The notes: generated by a model from the letters alone, not told the origin. DNA of 64,000 nt from Effusibacillus dendaii (GCF_015097055.1 NZ_AP023366.1:2374001-2438000), one strand, 5' to 3'. Positions 44,408-52,224 are shown, numbered from the stretch's first letter. Numbers and translations are program-made.

Positions 44408-44782
44408 TTGTTTGTCAATCTGGATGAAAAACAGGTAGAGGGAAAACAGGAGTTGGCTGGCAGGGACGTTGTTTATGTTGTCATACCCGTTAATTTTGGA
44501 GGGGGTGTGCAGGCACCCGATGCGCTTGTCCTTTTTACGGGGCTGCAAAATTTGCGCGATGCGACGGGTTATCTGCTGGTGGTTTTGCTGCAGGGATTTG
44601 TGATTACAGCAGTAATCATGCTGTTTATCGCATATGGAATGATGCGGTCGGTAACAAGACCTCTGAAGATTTTGCAGGATGCGGAAAAACGGTTGGAAAG
44701 TCTCGTTCTGCAATCATCCGGGACGATGGGGGAGCCCGGTTTGTCATCAGGTTACCGATTGTTCAGAACGAAAACAGACCAA
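44408..44782 (+). pseudogene. Sensor histidine kinase with both N-terminus and catalytic core deleted
   Basis: It retains the end of an extracellular domain (AGRDVVYVVIPVNFGGG), one membrane helix (LVVLLQGFVITAVIMLFIAYG), and a HAMP start (MMRSVTRPLKILQDAEKRL). It then jumps at about 44715 to the last residues of a kinase ATPase domain in another frame (GGARFVIRLPIVQNENRPT, stop about 44782). The phospho-acceptor His and ATP-binding boxes are missing. Confidence 0.7.
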
Positions 44783-44797
44783 CATAATGTAAAAAAA

Positions 44798-44869
44798 ATA
44801 CATGGAAACCTCCTTTTTTGCAAAAAGTAACAACAGATTGAAATTGTGCTTGAGGGAGGTTTCTTGTAT
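44798..44869 (+). promoter_or_regulatory. Leader hairpin that hides the ribosome site of the 55-residue gene
   Basis: GAAACCTCC (44805-44813) is the exact complement of GGAGGTTTC (44855-44863), which contains the ribosome site. ATACA (44798-44802) can extend the stem with TGTAT (44865-44869), covering the first bases of the start codon. The 41-base loop is AT-rich. The fold would block translation until opened. Confidence 0.6.
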
Positions 44870-45035
44870 GAAGGACCAACAGAACCGAATAAACAAACAA
44901 AAGCAGCAGAAAAAGCATGGAGATAACGGCAACAAAGAGGAGTTTGAAAGAGATAACGTGAGCGCCACAGTGTCACCGTTTGCACTGGATACGGATGCCG
45001 AATCGGCTGGCTCCATATCACCAGTCGACCGATAA
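44868..45035 (+). CDS. Small hydrophilic protein upstream of the amino-acid permease
   Basis: 55 residues: a Gln/Lys-rich first half (KDQQNRINKQKQQKKHGDNG) and an acidic/Ser-rich second half. Likely disordered; no family recognised. GGGAGG is about 9 bases before ATG 44868 but lies in a hairpin. The stop is two bases before the permease start, so it may serve as a leader peptide coupling permease translation. Confidence 0.5.
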   Translation: MKDQQNRINKQKQQKKHGDNGNKEEFERDNVSATVSPFALDTDAESAGSISPVDR

Positions 45036-45037
45036 CG

Positions 45038-46486
45038 ATGCCGATGTTTGATCAAAAATCAGCTAAACGGGGAGCGCTTGGCTGTTCGGCCAAAGTTCCC
45101 CGGATTCAGATTGGGCAGGTAGCGGACCAGGGCGCAGGACAAAAACCAAAAGGTAATTTAAAGGCGAGTACACTGGCGATGATCGGGGTGGGAGGAATCG
45201 TGGGGGCCGGGTACTTTCTCGGTTCCGGATTGTCTATTTCAGTCGCTGGCCCGGGAGTTTTATTGGCCTACATTTTAGGGGCGTTTATCATGTCACAAGT
45301 ACTCGGGGCGATGGTGTCGATCAGCGCGGCACATCCGGTTCAGGGTTCTTTCCGCGTGTACGCGGAGCAGACAATGGGTCCCTACATTGGGTATGTACTC
45401 GGATGGCTGTTTTGGATGAGTGGCATTCTTGGAATCGGCAGTGAAGCGGTGGCTATGGGTATATTTTCGCGGGTATGGTGGCCTCATATTCCGCTTTGGA
45501 TATTGTCGGCCGCCTATGCAGCGATTATTTTTCTGTTAAACGCGTTTGGCGTGAAGAATTTCGGACGGATCGAGAGTCTGATGTCGATCATTAAGATTTC
45601 CGCTTTGGTTGGATTTATAATAGCGGTGGTCCTGGCGGTTACGGGACTTTTGCCCGCGCCAGGGATGGTCGGATGGCGGGGAATCACCGCATACGGAGGA
45701 TTTCTTCCGCATGGCTGGAACGGAGTCTTTCAGTCGATGCTGTGGGTGATTTTTTCTTACAGCGGCATTGGTGCGGTCGCTATGGCCAGTTCGGAAGTGG
45801 AGCGTCCTGAGAAAACGATAAATCAAGCGGCTGTGGCCGTGGTAACGATCATTTTAGGGTTGTATCTGCTAGCGACGATCGGGTTATTTCTGCTGAAACC
45901 ATGGCAAAGTTACAACGCGGACGTCAGCCCGTTTGTGGCGGCGCTTTCAGCCATTCAAATTCCGTTTGCTGGGCCGATTTTAAACGTAGTAATCTTAATC
46001 AGCGCGTTTTCGGTGATGGCAAGTTCCGTATTTTCAGTAACGGTGATGCTGCAAAGTCTGGGGTCATCCGGGTATGCACCTTCTTTTTTGACCCAATTAG
46101 ACAGGCGCGGCGTCCCTATTCGGGCGCTGCTTGTTTCAGCGACTGGCGTGGCGCTGACGATCGTGCTGTCCTATTTGCTGCCCTCCCGAGTGTATTCGTA
46201 TTTGGCGAGTGTATGCGGATTTATCACGTTTTTTAACTGGACCGTCAACCTCCTGACGCTCGTGAAATGGATCAAGGAGAAAGAACCCTCTCTGCCAAAA
46301 TCGGTTCTCGCCTGGGGGGCGCCTTACACGTCATGGCTGGTAATGGTGCTGATTGTGGTACTCACTGTGTACTCTTTGGAAATTCGAGATCAGCGAATGG
46401 GATTTTACTTTGCGTTACTTTTTTATTGCATTGTCAGTTTCTCTTATGTGCTTGTGCGGAAAAGAAGAAAACAGCAAGCGGGGTAA
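45038..46486 (+). CDS. Amino-acid permease (APC family)
   Basis: 482 residues, twelve membrane helices after a ~40-residue polar N-terminus. Helix I carries TLAMIGVGGIVGAGYFLGSG, the substrate/ion motif of amino-acid/H+ symporters of the AAT group (YbxG/AapA/GabP-like), and AYGGFLPHGWNGVFQSM plus YSGIGAVAMASSEVERPEKTI follow. Substrate not determinable. No ribosome site of its own is seen before ATG 45038 (or 45044), so translation probably depends on the 55-residue upstream gene. Confidence 0.88.
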   Translation: MPMFDQKSAKRGALGCSAKVPRIQIGQVADQGAGQKPKGNLKASTLAMIGVGGIVGAGYFLGSGLSISVAGPGVLLAYILGAFIMSQVLGAMVSISAAHPVQGSFRVYAEQTMGPYIGYVLGWLFWMSGILGIGSEAVAMGIFSRVWWPHIPLWILSAAYAAIIFLLNAFGVKNFGRIESLMSIIKISALVGFIIAVVLAVTGLLPAPGMVGWRGITAYGGFLPHGWNGVFQSMLWVIFSYSGIGAVAMASSEVERPEKTINQAAVAVVTIILGLYLLATIGLFLLKPWQSYNADVSPFVAALSAIQIPFAGPILNVVILISAFSVMASSVFSVTVMLQSLGSSGYAPSFLTQLDRRGVPIRALLVSATGVALTIVLSYLLPSRVYSYLASVCGFITFFNWTVNLLTLVKWIKEKEPSLPKSVLAWGAPYTSWLVMVLIVVLTVYSLEIRDQRMGFYFALLFYCIVSFSYVLVRKRRKQQAG

Positions 46487-46508
46487 TCATCTTCTGGATA
46501 CCCCGCTT
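46476..46508 (+). terminator. Hairpin at the end of the permease gene
   Basis: AAGCGGGGTA and TACCCCGCTT, 13-base loop; only a short T tract follows, so a weak terminator. Confidence 0.55.
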
Positions 46509-46713
46509 TGCCTGGGGTCCGGGTTATGATCGTCATGCATTAAGATGTTGGCCCCGCTGTACATCTGTAAACCCCATTGGGCAGTCGTATATACCTAGGT
46601 TTTTCACCCGTAATCTAAAAATCGACATTTTAGGAAGTTACGCTTTCCGTACAGCAATTTTTGAAAAAGTGCGCCATTCTACAAGATTTTTAGTTTTATA
46701 AAATGTAAGCACA
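46509..46713. other. Non-coding spacer
   Basis: No frame with a ribosome site and no structured element noticed between the permease and cotD terminators. Confidence 0.4.
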
Positions 46714-46742
46714 AAAAAGACAGCCGATTGAATCGACTGTCC
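46714..46742 (-). terminator. cotD terminator
   Basis: Minus strand GACAGTCGATT and AATCGGCTGTC (one mismatch) with a one-base loop, then six T. Confidence 0.8.
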
Positions 46743-46770
46743 TTTGCACAATTTGTATAGGAATACGGAT

Positions 46771-47205
46771 TTAGCAGGGATTGCTTGGCGGTGGACAGCA
46801 GTGGTCAATGCAATGTTCGCAGCACTCGTTGCTCGCTGTGTGCGGATATTCGCAGTAATATTCATAAATATTATGATGCACGTTTTTCGTATGGGTCGGA
46901 TATACGTTGATGACCGGGAAGCGGGTGGTTGTATGCCTTTCGATAATGCGGGTCGGGTGTACGATGCGGCGGACGGGGGCAACCGTGACCGGCATACCCA
47001 TTGGAAAACCAGGCAGAGCAGCGGCTGGGGCCATTCCCACTGGCGGAACAGCAGGAACTCCCGCAGCAACAGGGGCTGTTGGAACAGCAGGGGTAACGCC
47101 GGGAGTTGCCCACGGTTGAACGGGCGCGCCGGGAACTGCCCATGGCTGAACCTGACCAGGGACACCTGGATAACCGGCTATTTGACGAGTCGAATCTTTT
47201 TTCAA
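46771..47205 (-). CDS. CotD-type spore coat protein with a Pro/Ala/Val-rich N-terminal extension
   Basis: 144 residues. The C-terminal part, VRRIVHPTRIIERHTTTRFPVINVYPTHTKNVHHNIYEYYCEYPHT, follows the CotD pattern (VHPT...xxPxHTxxVxHxxY...PHT) and ends in a Cys-rich ECCEHCIDHCCPPP tail. The N-terminal ~75 residues are PWAVPG/PWATPG and APVAAGVPAVPPVG low-complexity units not found in B. subtilis CotD. Start TTG at 47205, six bases after GGAGGAG; the ATG at 47301 has no site. Monocistronic. Confidence 0.75.
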   Translation of the reverse strand: MKKDSTRQIAGYPGVPGQVQPWAVPGAPVQPWATPGVTPAVPTAPVAAGVPAVPPVGMAPAAALPGFPMGMPVTVAPVRRIVHPTRIIERHTTTRFPVINVYPTHTKNVHHNIYEYYCEYPHTASNECCEHCIDHCCPPPSNPC

Positions 47206-47325
47206 CAGAATCTCCTCCTTCTGTGCGTATACACTATAGTTGTATGAGTACCCATCCGCATTTGCCGTAGTCAAAGGTCTATTTTGCAGGAAGATAGACA
47301 TTTATCCATTCTGATTCGGTTCAAG

Positions 47326-47354
47326 TTGAACTTTCTTGGCGGAGTCAGTATGAT
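47326..47354 (+). promoter_or_regulatory. Promoter of glnS
   Basis: TTGAAC, 17-base spacer, TATGAT; 45 bases of leader before the ribosome site. No T-box-like structure fits in this short leader. Confidence 0.65.
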
Positions 47355-47405
47355 AAGACAAAGGAAGGAAATCGTTCTACTTCTATAGGAAGAAAGGTTG
47401 CGCGC

Positions 47406-49058
47406 ATGGAAAACAAGTCGTCAAATTTTATACGCAATATTATAATGGAAGACTTGAAGGCGGGAACCGTAAGTCAGATTGTCACCCGGTTTCCCCCGGA
47501 ACCGAATGGGTATCTTCATATTGGACATGCCAAATCGATCTGCCTCAATTTTGAACTGGCCGATGAATTTAAGGGGAAAACGAACCTTCGTTTTGACGAT
47601 ACAAACCCGGTTAAAGAAGACGCAGAATATGTCGAGGCGATCAAAGAAGACGTCAAATGGTTGGGATTCGAATGGGACGGGCTGTTTTTTGCGTCCGAGT
47701 ATTTCGATGAGATGTATCGTCGGGCAGTATTGTTGATTCGTAAAGGCAAAGCGTACGTCGACGACCTCTCCGCCGAAGAAATTCGGGAGATGCGCGGTAC
47801 ATTGACGGAGCCGGGCAAAGAGAGTCCTTACCGAAATCGCTCAGTGGAAGAAAATCTGGATTTGTTCGAGCGGATGCGAAAAGGGGAATTTGCGGACGGG
47901 GCAAAAGTCCTGCGAGCCAAAATTGACATGGCTTCCCCGAATATCAATCTGCGTGATCCGGTGCTGTATCGAATCTCTCACGCGACGCACCACAATACGG
48001 GGAATGCATGGTGCATCTATCCGATGTACGACTATGCCCACCCGCTGGAAGATGCAATTGAAGGGGTCACCCATTCGCTTTGCACATTGGAGTTTGAGGA
48101 TCATCGTCCGCTGTACGACTGGGTGATCCGGGAATGTGAAATGGAGCATGTTTCCCGCCAGTACGAGTTTGGCCGCTTGAACCTGACGAACACGGTAATG
48201 AGCAAACGGTTTTTGAAACAGTTAGTGGATGAAAAAGTGGTTGACGGTTGGGATGATCCGCGTATGCCGACCATTTCCGGACTGCGCCGGAGGGGGTATA
48301 CACCCGAATCGATCCGCAACTTTGTGAGAGAAGTCGGCGTTTCGAAAACGAGCGGCACGGTGGACGCCCGCATGCTCGAGCATTTTGTGCGGGAAGATTT
48401 GAAGCTGAAAGCGCCTCGAACGATGGCGGTGCTGCGTCCCTTGAAGGTGGTCATCACCAACTACCCGGAAGATCAGGTGGAAATGCTGGATGCAGAAGTC
48501 AATCCGGAGAACCTCGAAATGGGAATCCGTCAGATTCCGTTCTCACGGGAAATTTATATTGAGCAGGACGATTTTATGGAAAATCCTCCGAGCAAATATT
48601 TCCGGTTGTTCCCCGGCAATGAAGTGCGTCTCAAACACGCGTATTTTATAACATGCAACGATGTGATTAAGGATGAACAAGGCCGCGTGAAGGAACTGCA
48701 CTGTACGTATGATCCGGAGACAAAGAGCGGTTCCGGCTTCACCGGCCGCAAAGTAAAAGGCACGATCCACTGGGTGGATGCGAAACAGGCGCTGCCTGTC
48801 GAGTTCAGGCTGTACGATTCGCTGCTGCTAGAGGACAAAGACGAAGAAAAATCGCTGCTCGATTCGCTTAACCCGAATTCTCTTGAGATTTTGCAAGGGT
48901 TTGTCGAACCCAACATGAAAGACGCCAAACCGCTGGATAAATTTCAATTTTTCCGGCATGGTTATTTTAGCGTGGATCCTAAATATACGACGCCCGAACG
49001 GATCGTATTCAATCAAATCGTATCGCTGAAAAGTTCGTTTGAATTACCCAAATCATAG
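47406..49058 (+). CDS. glnS: Glutaminyl-tRNA synthetase
   Basis: 550-residue class I synthetase. The HIGH motif is in [15 protein letters not shown] and the KMSKS-type motif is [35 protein letters not shown] is typical of GlnRS rather than GluRS. The C-terminal anticodon-binding beta-barrels end at LPKS. Most Bacillota lack GlnRS and form Gln-tRNA by amidation, so this gene is notable. Start ATG 47406 after GAAAGG. Monocistronic. Confidence 0.96.
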   Translation: MENKSSNFIRNIIMEDLKAGTVSQIVTRFPPEPNGYLHIGHAKSICLNFELADEFKGKTNLRFDDTNPVKEDAEYVEAIKEDVKWLGFEWDGLFFASEYFDEMYRRAVLLIRKGKAYVDDLSAEEIREMRGTLTEPGKESPYRNRSVEENLDLFERMRKGEFADGAKVLRAKIDMASPNINLRDPVLYRISHATHHNTGNAWCIYPMYDYAHPLEDAIEGVTHSLCTLEFEDHRPLYDWVIRECEMEHVSRQYEFGRLNLTNTVMSKRFLKQLVDEKVVDGWDDPRMPTISGLRRRGYTPESIRNFVREVGVSKTSGTVDARMLEHFVREDLKLKAPRTMAVLRPLKVVITNYPEDQVEMLDAEVNPENLEMGIRQIPFSREIYIEQDDFMENPPSKYFRLFPGNEVRLKHAYFITCNDVIKDEQGRVKELHCTYDPETKSGSGFTGRKVKGTIHWVDAKQALPVEFRLYDSLLLEDKDEEKSLLDSLNPNSLEILQGFVEPNMKDAKPLDKFQFFRHGYFSVDPKYTTPERIVFNQIVSLKSSFELPKS

Positions 49059-49070
49059 GACAGAAAAATG

Positions 49071-49120
49071 AAACCGGCTGCGCAGGTGGAAACAGAACTT
49101 TCACCGGCAGCCGGTTTTTT
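49071..49120 (+). terminator. glnS terminator
   Basis: AAACCGGCTG and CAGCCGGTTT flank a long loop that also pairs (CAGGTGGAAA/TTTCACC), followed by TTTTTT. Confidence 0.85.
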
Positions 49121-49144
49121 GCTAGTCCACAGGAATTTGGTTTT

Positions 49145-49168
49145 ATATGTTATAACGTTAGAACATAT
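49145..49168. promoter_or_regulatory. Inverted repeat upstream of the toxin-antitoxin remnant
   Basis: ATATGTT, 10 bases, AACATAT. Position suggests the old autoregulatory operator of the module. Confidence 0.35.
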
Positions 49169-49177
49169 TATGTAGAA

Positions 49178-49228
49178 ATGAGACATGGAGAATATAATGA
49201 TGTGTTGAGGACGTTAAAGGACAAATGA
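49178..49228 (+). pseudogene. Antitoxin C-terminal remnant
   Basis: Sixteen codons (MRHGEYNDVLRTLKDK) ending in TGA that overlaps the toxin ATG (ATGA), the usual antitoxin-toxin coupling. The DNA-binding N-terminal part is missing. Call rests on position and overlap. Confidence 0.4.
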
Positions 49229-49530
49229 CACAATATCTAACGGTTGAGGAAATTATTCTTTTAAACGCAACCATTATTAAACATATTAGTCCGAAAGAAC
49301 AAGTCGGAGTGAAAGATTTAGGGTTGTTAGAATCTGCGGTAGCCCGACCGCAATCTACTTTTGATGGAAACAGTCTGTATCCCACAATCTTTTTAAATGC
49401 TGCCGCTCTGATGGAGTCACTGGCGCAAAATCATCCAATCATAACGCAAATAAGAGAACCGCATTTTCCGCAACTGTCGTCTTCCTGAAGCTTAACGGCT
49501 ATAATCTTAAAATGTCACATGATAGTGCCG
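49225..49530 (+). pseudogene. Doc (death-on-curing) Fic-fold toxin, frameshifted
   Basis: The N-terminal part TQYLTVEEIILLNATIIKHIS...VKDLGLLESAVARPQSTFDG and LNAAALMESLAQNHP is Doc-like. The Fic motif HxFxDGNKRT should follow, but the frame changes at about 49445; NANKRTAFSATVVFLKLNGYNLKMS continues in the next frame. Doc kinases inactivate EF-Tu; this copy should be inactive. The 3' end runs into the enoyl-CoA hydratase remnant. Confidence 0.7.
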
Positions 49531-49775
49531 TCCAATATGCACGGGGTCATATCGGCGATCGAACGGCTTTCCATTTCCATTTGCGAAGCCAAAGTTTCCA
49601 GCCAACCAGTATGCAGCAGTCGTTTCGCCGTTGACGGCTGCGATGACCGGTGCATTCATACGGGTGAGCCTTGATACGGCCGCGTGCAGATAGGTAGTCA
49701 CTTCTTTCAAATGGGAAGGCAATTGATCGCCTTGGGCGGCGAAGTTTTTTAAATCGCCTCCCGAACAAAAAGTCG
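49514..49775 (-). pseudogene. Enoyl-CoA hydratase/isomerase with internal deletion
   Basis: GGDLKNFAAQGDQLPSHLKEVTTYLHAAVSRLTRMNAPVIAAVNG is the oxyanion-hole half of a crotonase-fold enzyme. It joins, with a frame change near 49630, to the family C-terminus (LETLASQMEMESRSIADM, stop at 49514). Roughly 100 central residues and the N-terminal ~65 are lost. Confidence 0.7.
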
Positions 49776-49798
49776 AATCTTGTCATTATAAAACAGGA

Positions 49799-49827
49799 TT
49801 GAAAATTGAAATCTGTTATAGTACAAT
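49799..49827 (+). promoter_or_regulatory. Promoter of the CRIC/CC small protein
   Basis: TTGAAA, 17-base spacer, TACAAT; about 25 bases before the ribosome site. Confidence 0.65.
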
Positions 49828-49865
49828 AAAACAAACATAAACCATTTGAAAAAGGTGAGAATCGT

Positions 49866-50141
49866 ATGACTACCGGATTGGAACTGGTGAATAAGTGGAT
49901 CGAGAGAAACAAAGGGATCCTGTCGGAAGAGGAAATGAACGGAACAAATTTCGTATTTGGCGACTCCTTATACACAATCAAACGATCAGGCAACCGGCTG
50001 GATGTGGAGCAGTCAACCGGAAAACTGGTGATTTTTCGCGATCTGAAACAGTTTTCGGATGATCTCACCTGTCGGATCTGCGGTACGGAATACAACAACA
50101 AGATTGATACGATTCGCTGCTGCACAAACGGCGATGAGTAA
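49866..50141 (+). CDS. Hypothetical small protein with possible zinc site
   Basis: 91 residues. N-terminal helix, a beta-rich middle (NFVFGDSLYTIKRSGNRLDVEQSTGKLVIFRDL) and a C-terminal CRICG...RCC pair (Cys69, Cys72, Cys85, Cys86) that could bind zinc. Not recognised. AAGGTGAG about 8 bases before the ATG. Monocistronic with its own promoter and terminator. Confidence 0.65.
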   Translation: MTTGLELVNKWIERNKGILSEEEMNGTNFVFGDSLYTIKRSGNRLDVEQSTGKLVIFRDLKQFSDDLTCRICGTEYNNKIDTIRCCTNGDE

Positions 50142-50170
50142 TCGGGAAAACAGCTGCGAATAAACAGAGG

Positions 50171-50203
50171 GGCGCAACCTTGCGGAAACAGGGTTGCGCC
50201 TTT
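50171..50203 (+). terminator. Terminator after the CRIC/CC gene
   Basis: GGCGCAACC and GGTTGCGCC inverted, 12-base loop, TTT. May also end the convergent ABC operon. Confidence 0.75.
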
Positions 50204-50226
50204 GCACTAAAAACAGAAGATACCTG

Positions 50227-50979
50227 TTACAGTTCGATTTTTCTCTTCAGCAAATACACACTGCCTAACCAGAATAAAATGGCAAACATCAGTTTAACGC
50301 CCGATTGGATGAGAGCGTCGGTTACGTGCCCTGTGATGGCAATGGGGAGAACGAAAACGCGTCCGTTTGCTTTATCCGCCAAAAGCCAGTTATCAATTTT
50401 GTTGGTCAGGATAAATAGAGCGATAATCGATATGCCTGTTATAAAGGTGGAGTGTTTCCTGAACGCTTTACCCGCCAGCACCGACATGAAAATCAACGGA
50501 ATAAAACTGGCCAGTGAAACAGGCAGGCTCACCATTTGTGAAATGAAAACCGGATCACTCAATCTTTTCATTATTTCATCAACGGGCAACTCCGGAAACC
50601 GGCCGGAAAACAGTACCTGGCCGCACATAAGGATCAGGAAAGCGGCTCCGAGCAACAGATATTCGCTCAAAATAACGATAAACTTCGACCAGAAAATCGA
50701 ATTTTTCGAAACGGGCAGGGCAAGCAGCAGATAGATGCTGTTCTGTTTCCATTCGTTATGCCAGATCGTATACGCGTGGATGGGAGGAATAAACATAACG
50801 ATTGCCATCGATAAACTCATCGTAAGGGCAAGCCCCATTTTTCCGGGAAGAGTCGTCGCTGTTTGGAGTGAGATAAAAGCGATCAGCTGCAGGAGCAGCA
50901 GTGCTGTGAGCGCAACAACCAGTTGTGTCCGGACGTTGCGAAAATCGGTTGCCAGCAAACGTTTAAACGTGATGGACAC
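50227..50979 (-). CDS. ABC transporter permease (YtrC/D-like)
   Basis: 250 residues, about six membrane helices (LVVALTALLLLQLIAFISL; MALTMSLSMAIVMFIPP...). It ends the GntR-ATPase-permease operon. The start is probably GTG 50979, nine bases after AAGGAGG; TTG 50985 is only three bases away. Overlaps the ATPase stop. Function likely export or envelope stress, as for Ytr systems. Confidence 0.8.
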   Translation of the reverse strand: MSITFKRLLATDFRNVRTQLVVALTALLLLQLIAFISLQTATTLPGKMGLALTMSLSMAIVMFIPPIHAYTIWHNEWKQNSIYLLLALPVSKNSIFWSKFIVILSEYLLLGAAFLILMCGQVLFSGRFPELPVDEIMKRLSDPVFISQMVSLPVSLASFIPLIFMSVLAGKAFRKHSTFITGISIIALFILTNKIDNWLLADKANGRVFVLPIAITGHVTDALIQSGVKLMFAILFWLGSVYLLKRKIEL

Positions 50980-51667
50980 CGCCAAACACCTCCTTCATGA
51001 TTTCAACCAGAGACAGATTCTTCGCTGCTTTCAGTTGTTCCAGGTTCCCTTGCAGGGCGATTTTACCGGCCCGAATGAACAGGACATCGTCAAGAATCGG
51101 TTCCACTTCTTTCACTTCATGTGTCGTAATCAGAATGGATTGCCCTTCTTCCAGAAAGTCATCGACGAGTGCCTGGATCAAATCCTCTCTTGCCAGCACG
51201 TCAATTCCGGACAGCGGTTCATCAAGCAGCAGGTACTTGGCGCGGCGGCTGAGAGCCAGCAGCAGTTTCACTTTCGCCCGACTGCCTTTTGACAAATCGC
51301 GTATTTTCCGGGCAGGCGATAGCTGGAAATATTCGACCAGACGGGCTGCTTTTTGATCGTCCCAATCGGCGTAGAAATCTTTCATATAAGTCACCGCGTC
51401 CGACACAGTCATCCACGGATACAACACATCGATTTCCGGCAAATAGGCGATCTTCTGTTTGCTGCTGATCGATGGCGGTTCTCCATCTATCCGGATTTCT
51501 CCCTGATCCAAATGGAGCAATCCGGCAATTACCTTGAGGGTAGTCGATTTGCCTGACCCGTTTAAACCCAACAGTCCGGTAATTCTCCCTTCTTCCACCT
51601 GCAGCGACAATCCGTCAAGCGCCTGGATGCTGCCAAATCGTTTGCTTCCTTGATCAATCGTGATCAA
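50963..51667 (-). CDS. ABC transporter ATPase (YtrB-like)
   Basis: 234 residues: Walker A GLNGSGKST, Q loop region YLPEIDVLYPWMTV, signature LSKGSRAKVKLLLAL (degenerate LSKGS as in Ytr/export ATPases), Walker B YLLLDEPLSGID, H loop TTHEVKE. TTG at 51667 is about nine bases after AAGGAA; the GTG at 51676 adjoins that site. Overlaps the GntR stop. Confidence 0.88.
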   Translation of the reverse strand: MITIDQGSKRFGSIQALDGLSLQVEEGRITGLLGLNGSGKSTTLKVIAGLLHLDQGEIRIDGEPPSISSKQKIAYLPEIDVLYPWMTVSDAVTYMKDFYADWDDQKAARLVEYFQLSPARKIRDLSKGSRAKVKLLLALSRRAKYLLLDEPLSGIDVLAREDLIQALVDDFLEEGQSILITTHEVKEVEPILDDVLFIRAGKIALQGNLEQLKAAKNLSLVEIMKEVFGGVHHV

Positions 51668-52037
51668 CAGGATCACTTCCTTTCGAATCCAGATAGAGTT
51701 TCAAATCAGACAAAATGTCGGCAGCAGATCGACCCAGGGCGGACATCTTCCGGACAAAATCGGAGACCAGCCGGTTCACCATTTCTTCCCGGATGGTACG
51801 GGCCACAGATGCATCATCTGTCAGGAAACTGCCCTGCCCGCGAAGCGTCTTGATCAGGTTCATCTCCTCCATTTCGCGATATGCCCGCTGCACGGTGTTG
51901 GGGTTTACCCGCAGCTGTGCAGCCAAGTCCCGGCGCGACGGAATCTCCTGACCGGGTTGATAGGTGCCGTTTGCAAATTTCTGTTTGAAATCATCGATAA
52001 TCTGCAAATAGATGGGTTCCCTCTCGTTAAATTCCAT
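51654..52037 (-). CDS. GntR-family regulator (YtrA subfamily)
   Basis: 127 residues. N-terminal winged helix (EPIYLQIIDDFKQKFANGTYQPGQEIPSRRDLAAQLRVNPNTVQRAYREMEEMNLIKTLRGQGSFL) with only a short C-terminal helical region, as in YtrA. Start MEFNEREPIYLQ at 52037 with GGAGGTG upstream. Represses the following ABC genes; a perfect-looking operator lies in front (52075-52094). Confidence 0.92.
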   Translation of the reverse strand: MEFNEREPIYLQIIDDFKQKFANGTYQPGQEIPSRRDLAAQLRVNPNTVQRAYREMEEMNLIKTLRGQGSFLTDDASVARTIREEMVNRLVSDFVRKMSALGRSAADILSDLKLYLDSKGSDPVDHD

Positions 52038-52074
52038 AAGCACCTCCAAAAGCGTGACACGCAAACTGTAATAC

Positions 52075-52094
52075 TGTATTAATTGATTAATACA
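52075..52094. promoter_or_regulatory. Palindromic operator of the GntR/ABC operon
   Basis: TGTATTAA-TTGA-TTAATACA: 8-bp inverted arms, 4-base centre, 38 bases upstream of the GntR start. Typical of a dimeric winged-helix repressor. Confidence 0.65.
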
Positions 52095-52170
52095 ATAGAA
52101 CAATAACACGATATGATTGGAATGTCAAGAAGACCCCGGTTTCCACTTTTACGCAAATCGGATTTTCATT

Positions 52171-52224
52171 TTAACCGTTTTTTTACAGAACAAATACCAA
52201 GGGTTAACAATGAATGTCTAAAAT
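52171..52224 (+). promoter_or_regulatory. PhoP-like direct repeats and -10 box upstream of phoX
   Basis: TTAACC (52171), TTTACA (52182), a weak AATACC (52193) and TTAACA (52204) lie exactly 11 bases apart on the plus strand. A TAAAAT -10 is at 52219-52224, placing the repeats at about -60 to -22. This matches the known PhoP core site in Bacillus (TTAACA-like repeats spaced by ~5 bases) in both sequence and position. Confidence 0.6.

Noticed and set aside
47326-47405. T-box riboswitch before glnS
   Set aside because: Only about 45 bases lie between the predicted transcript start and the ribosome site, and no T-box sequence is present.
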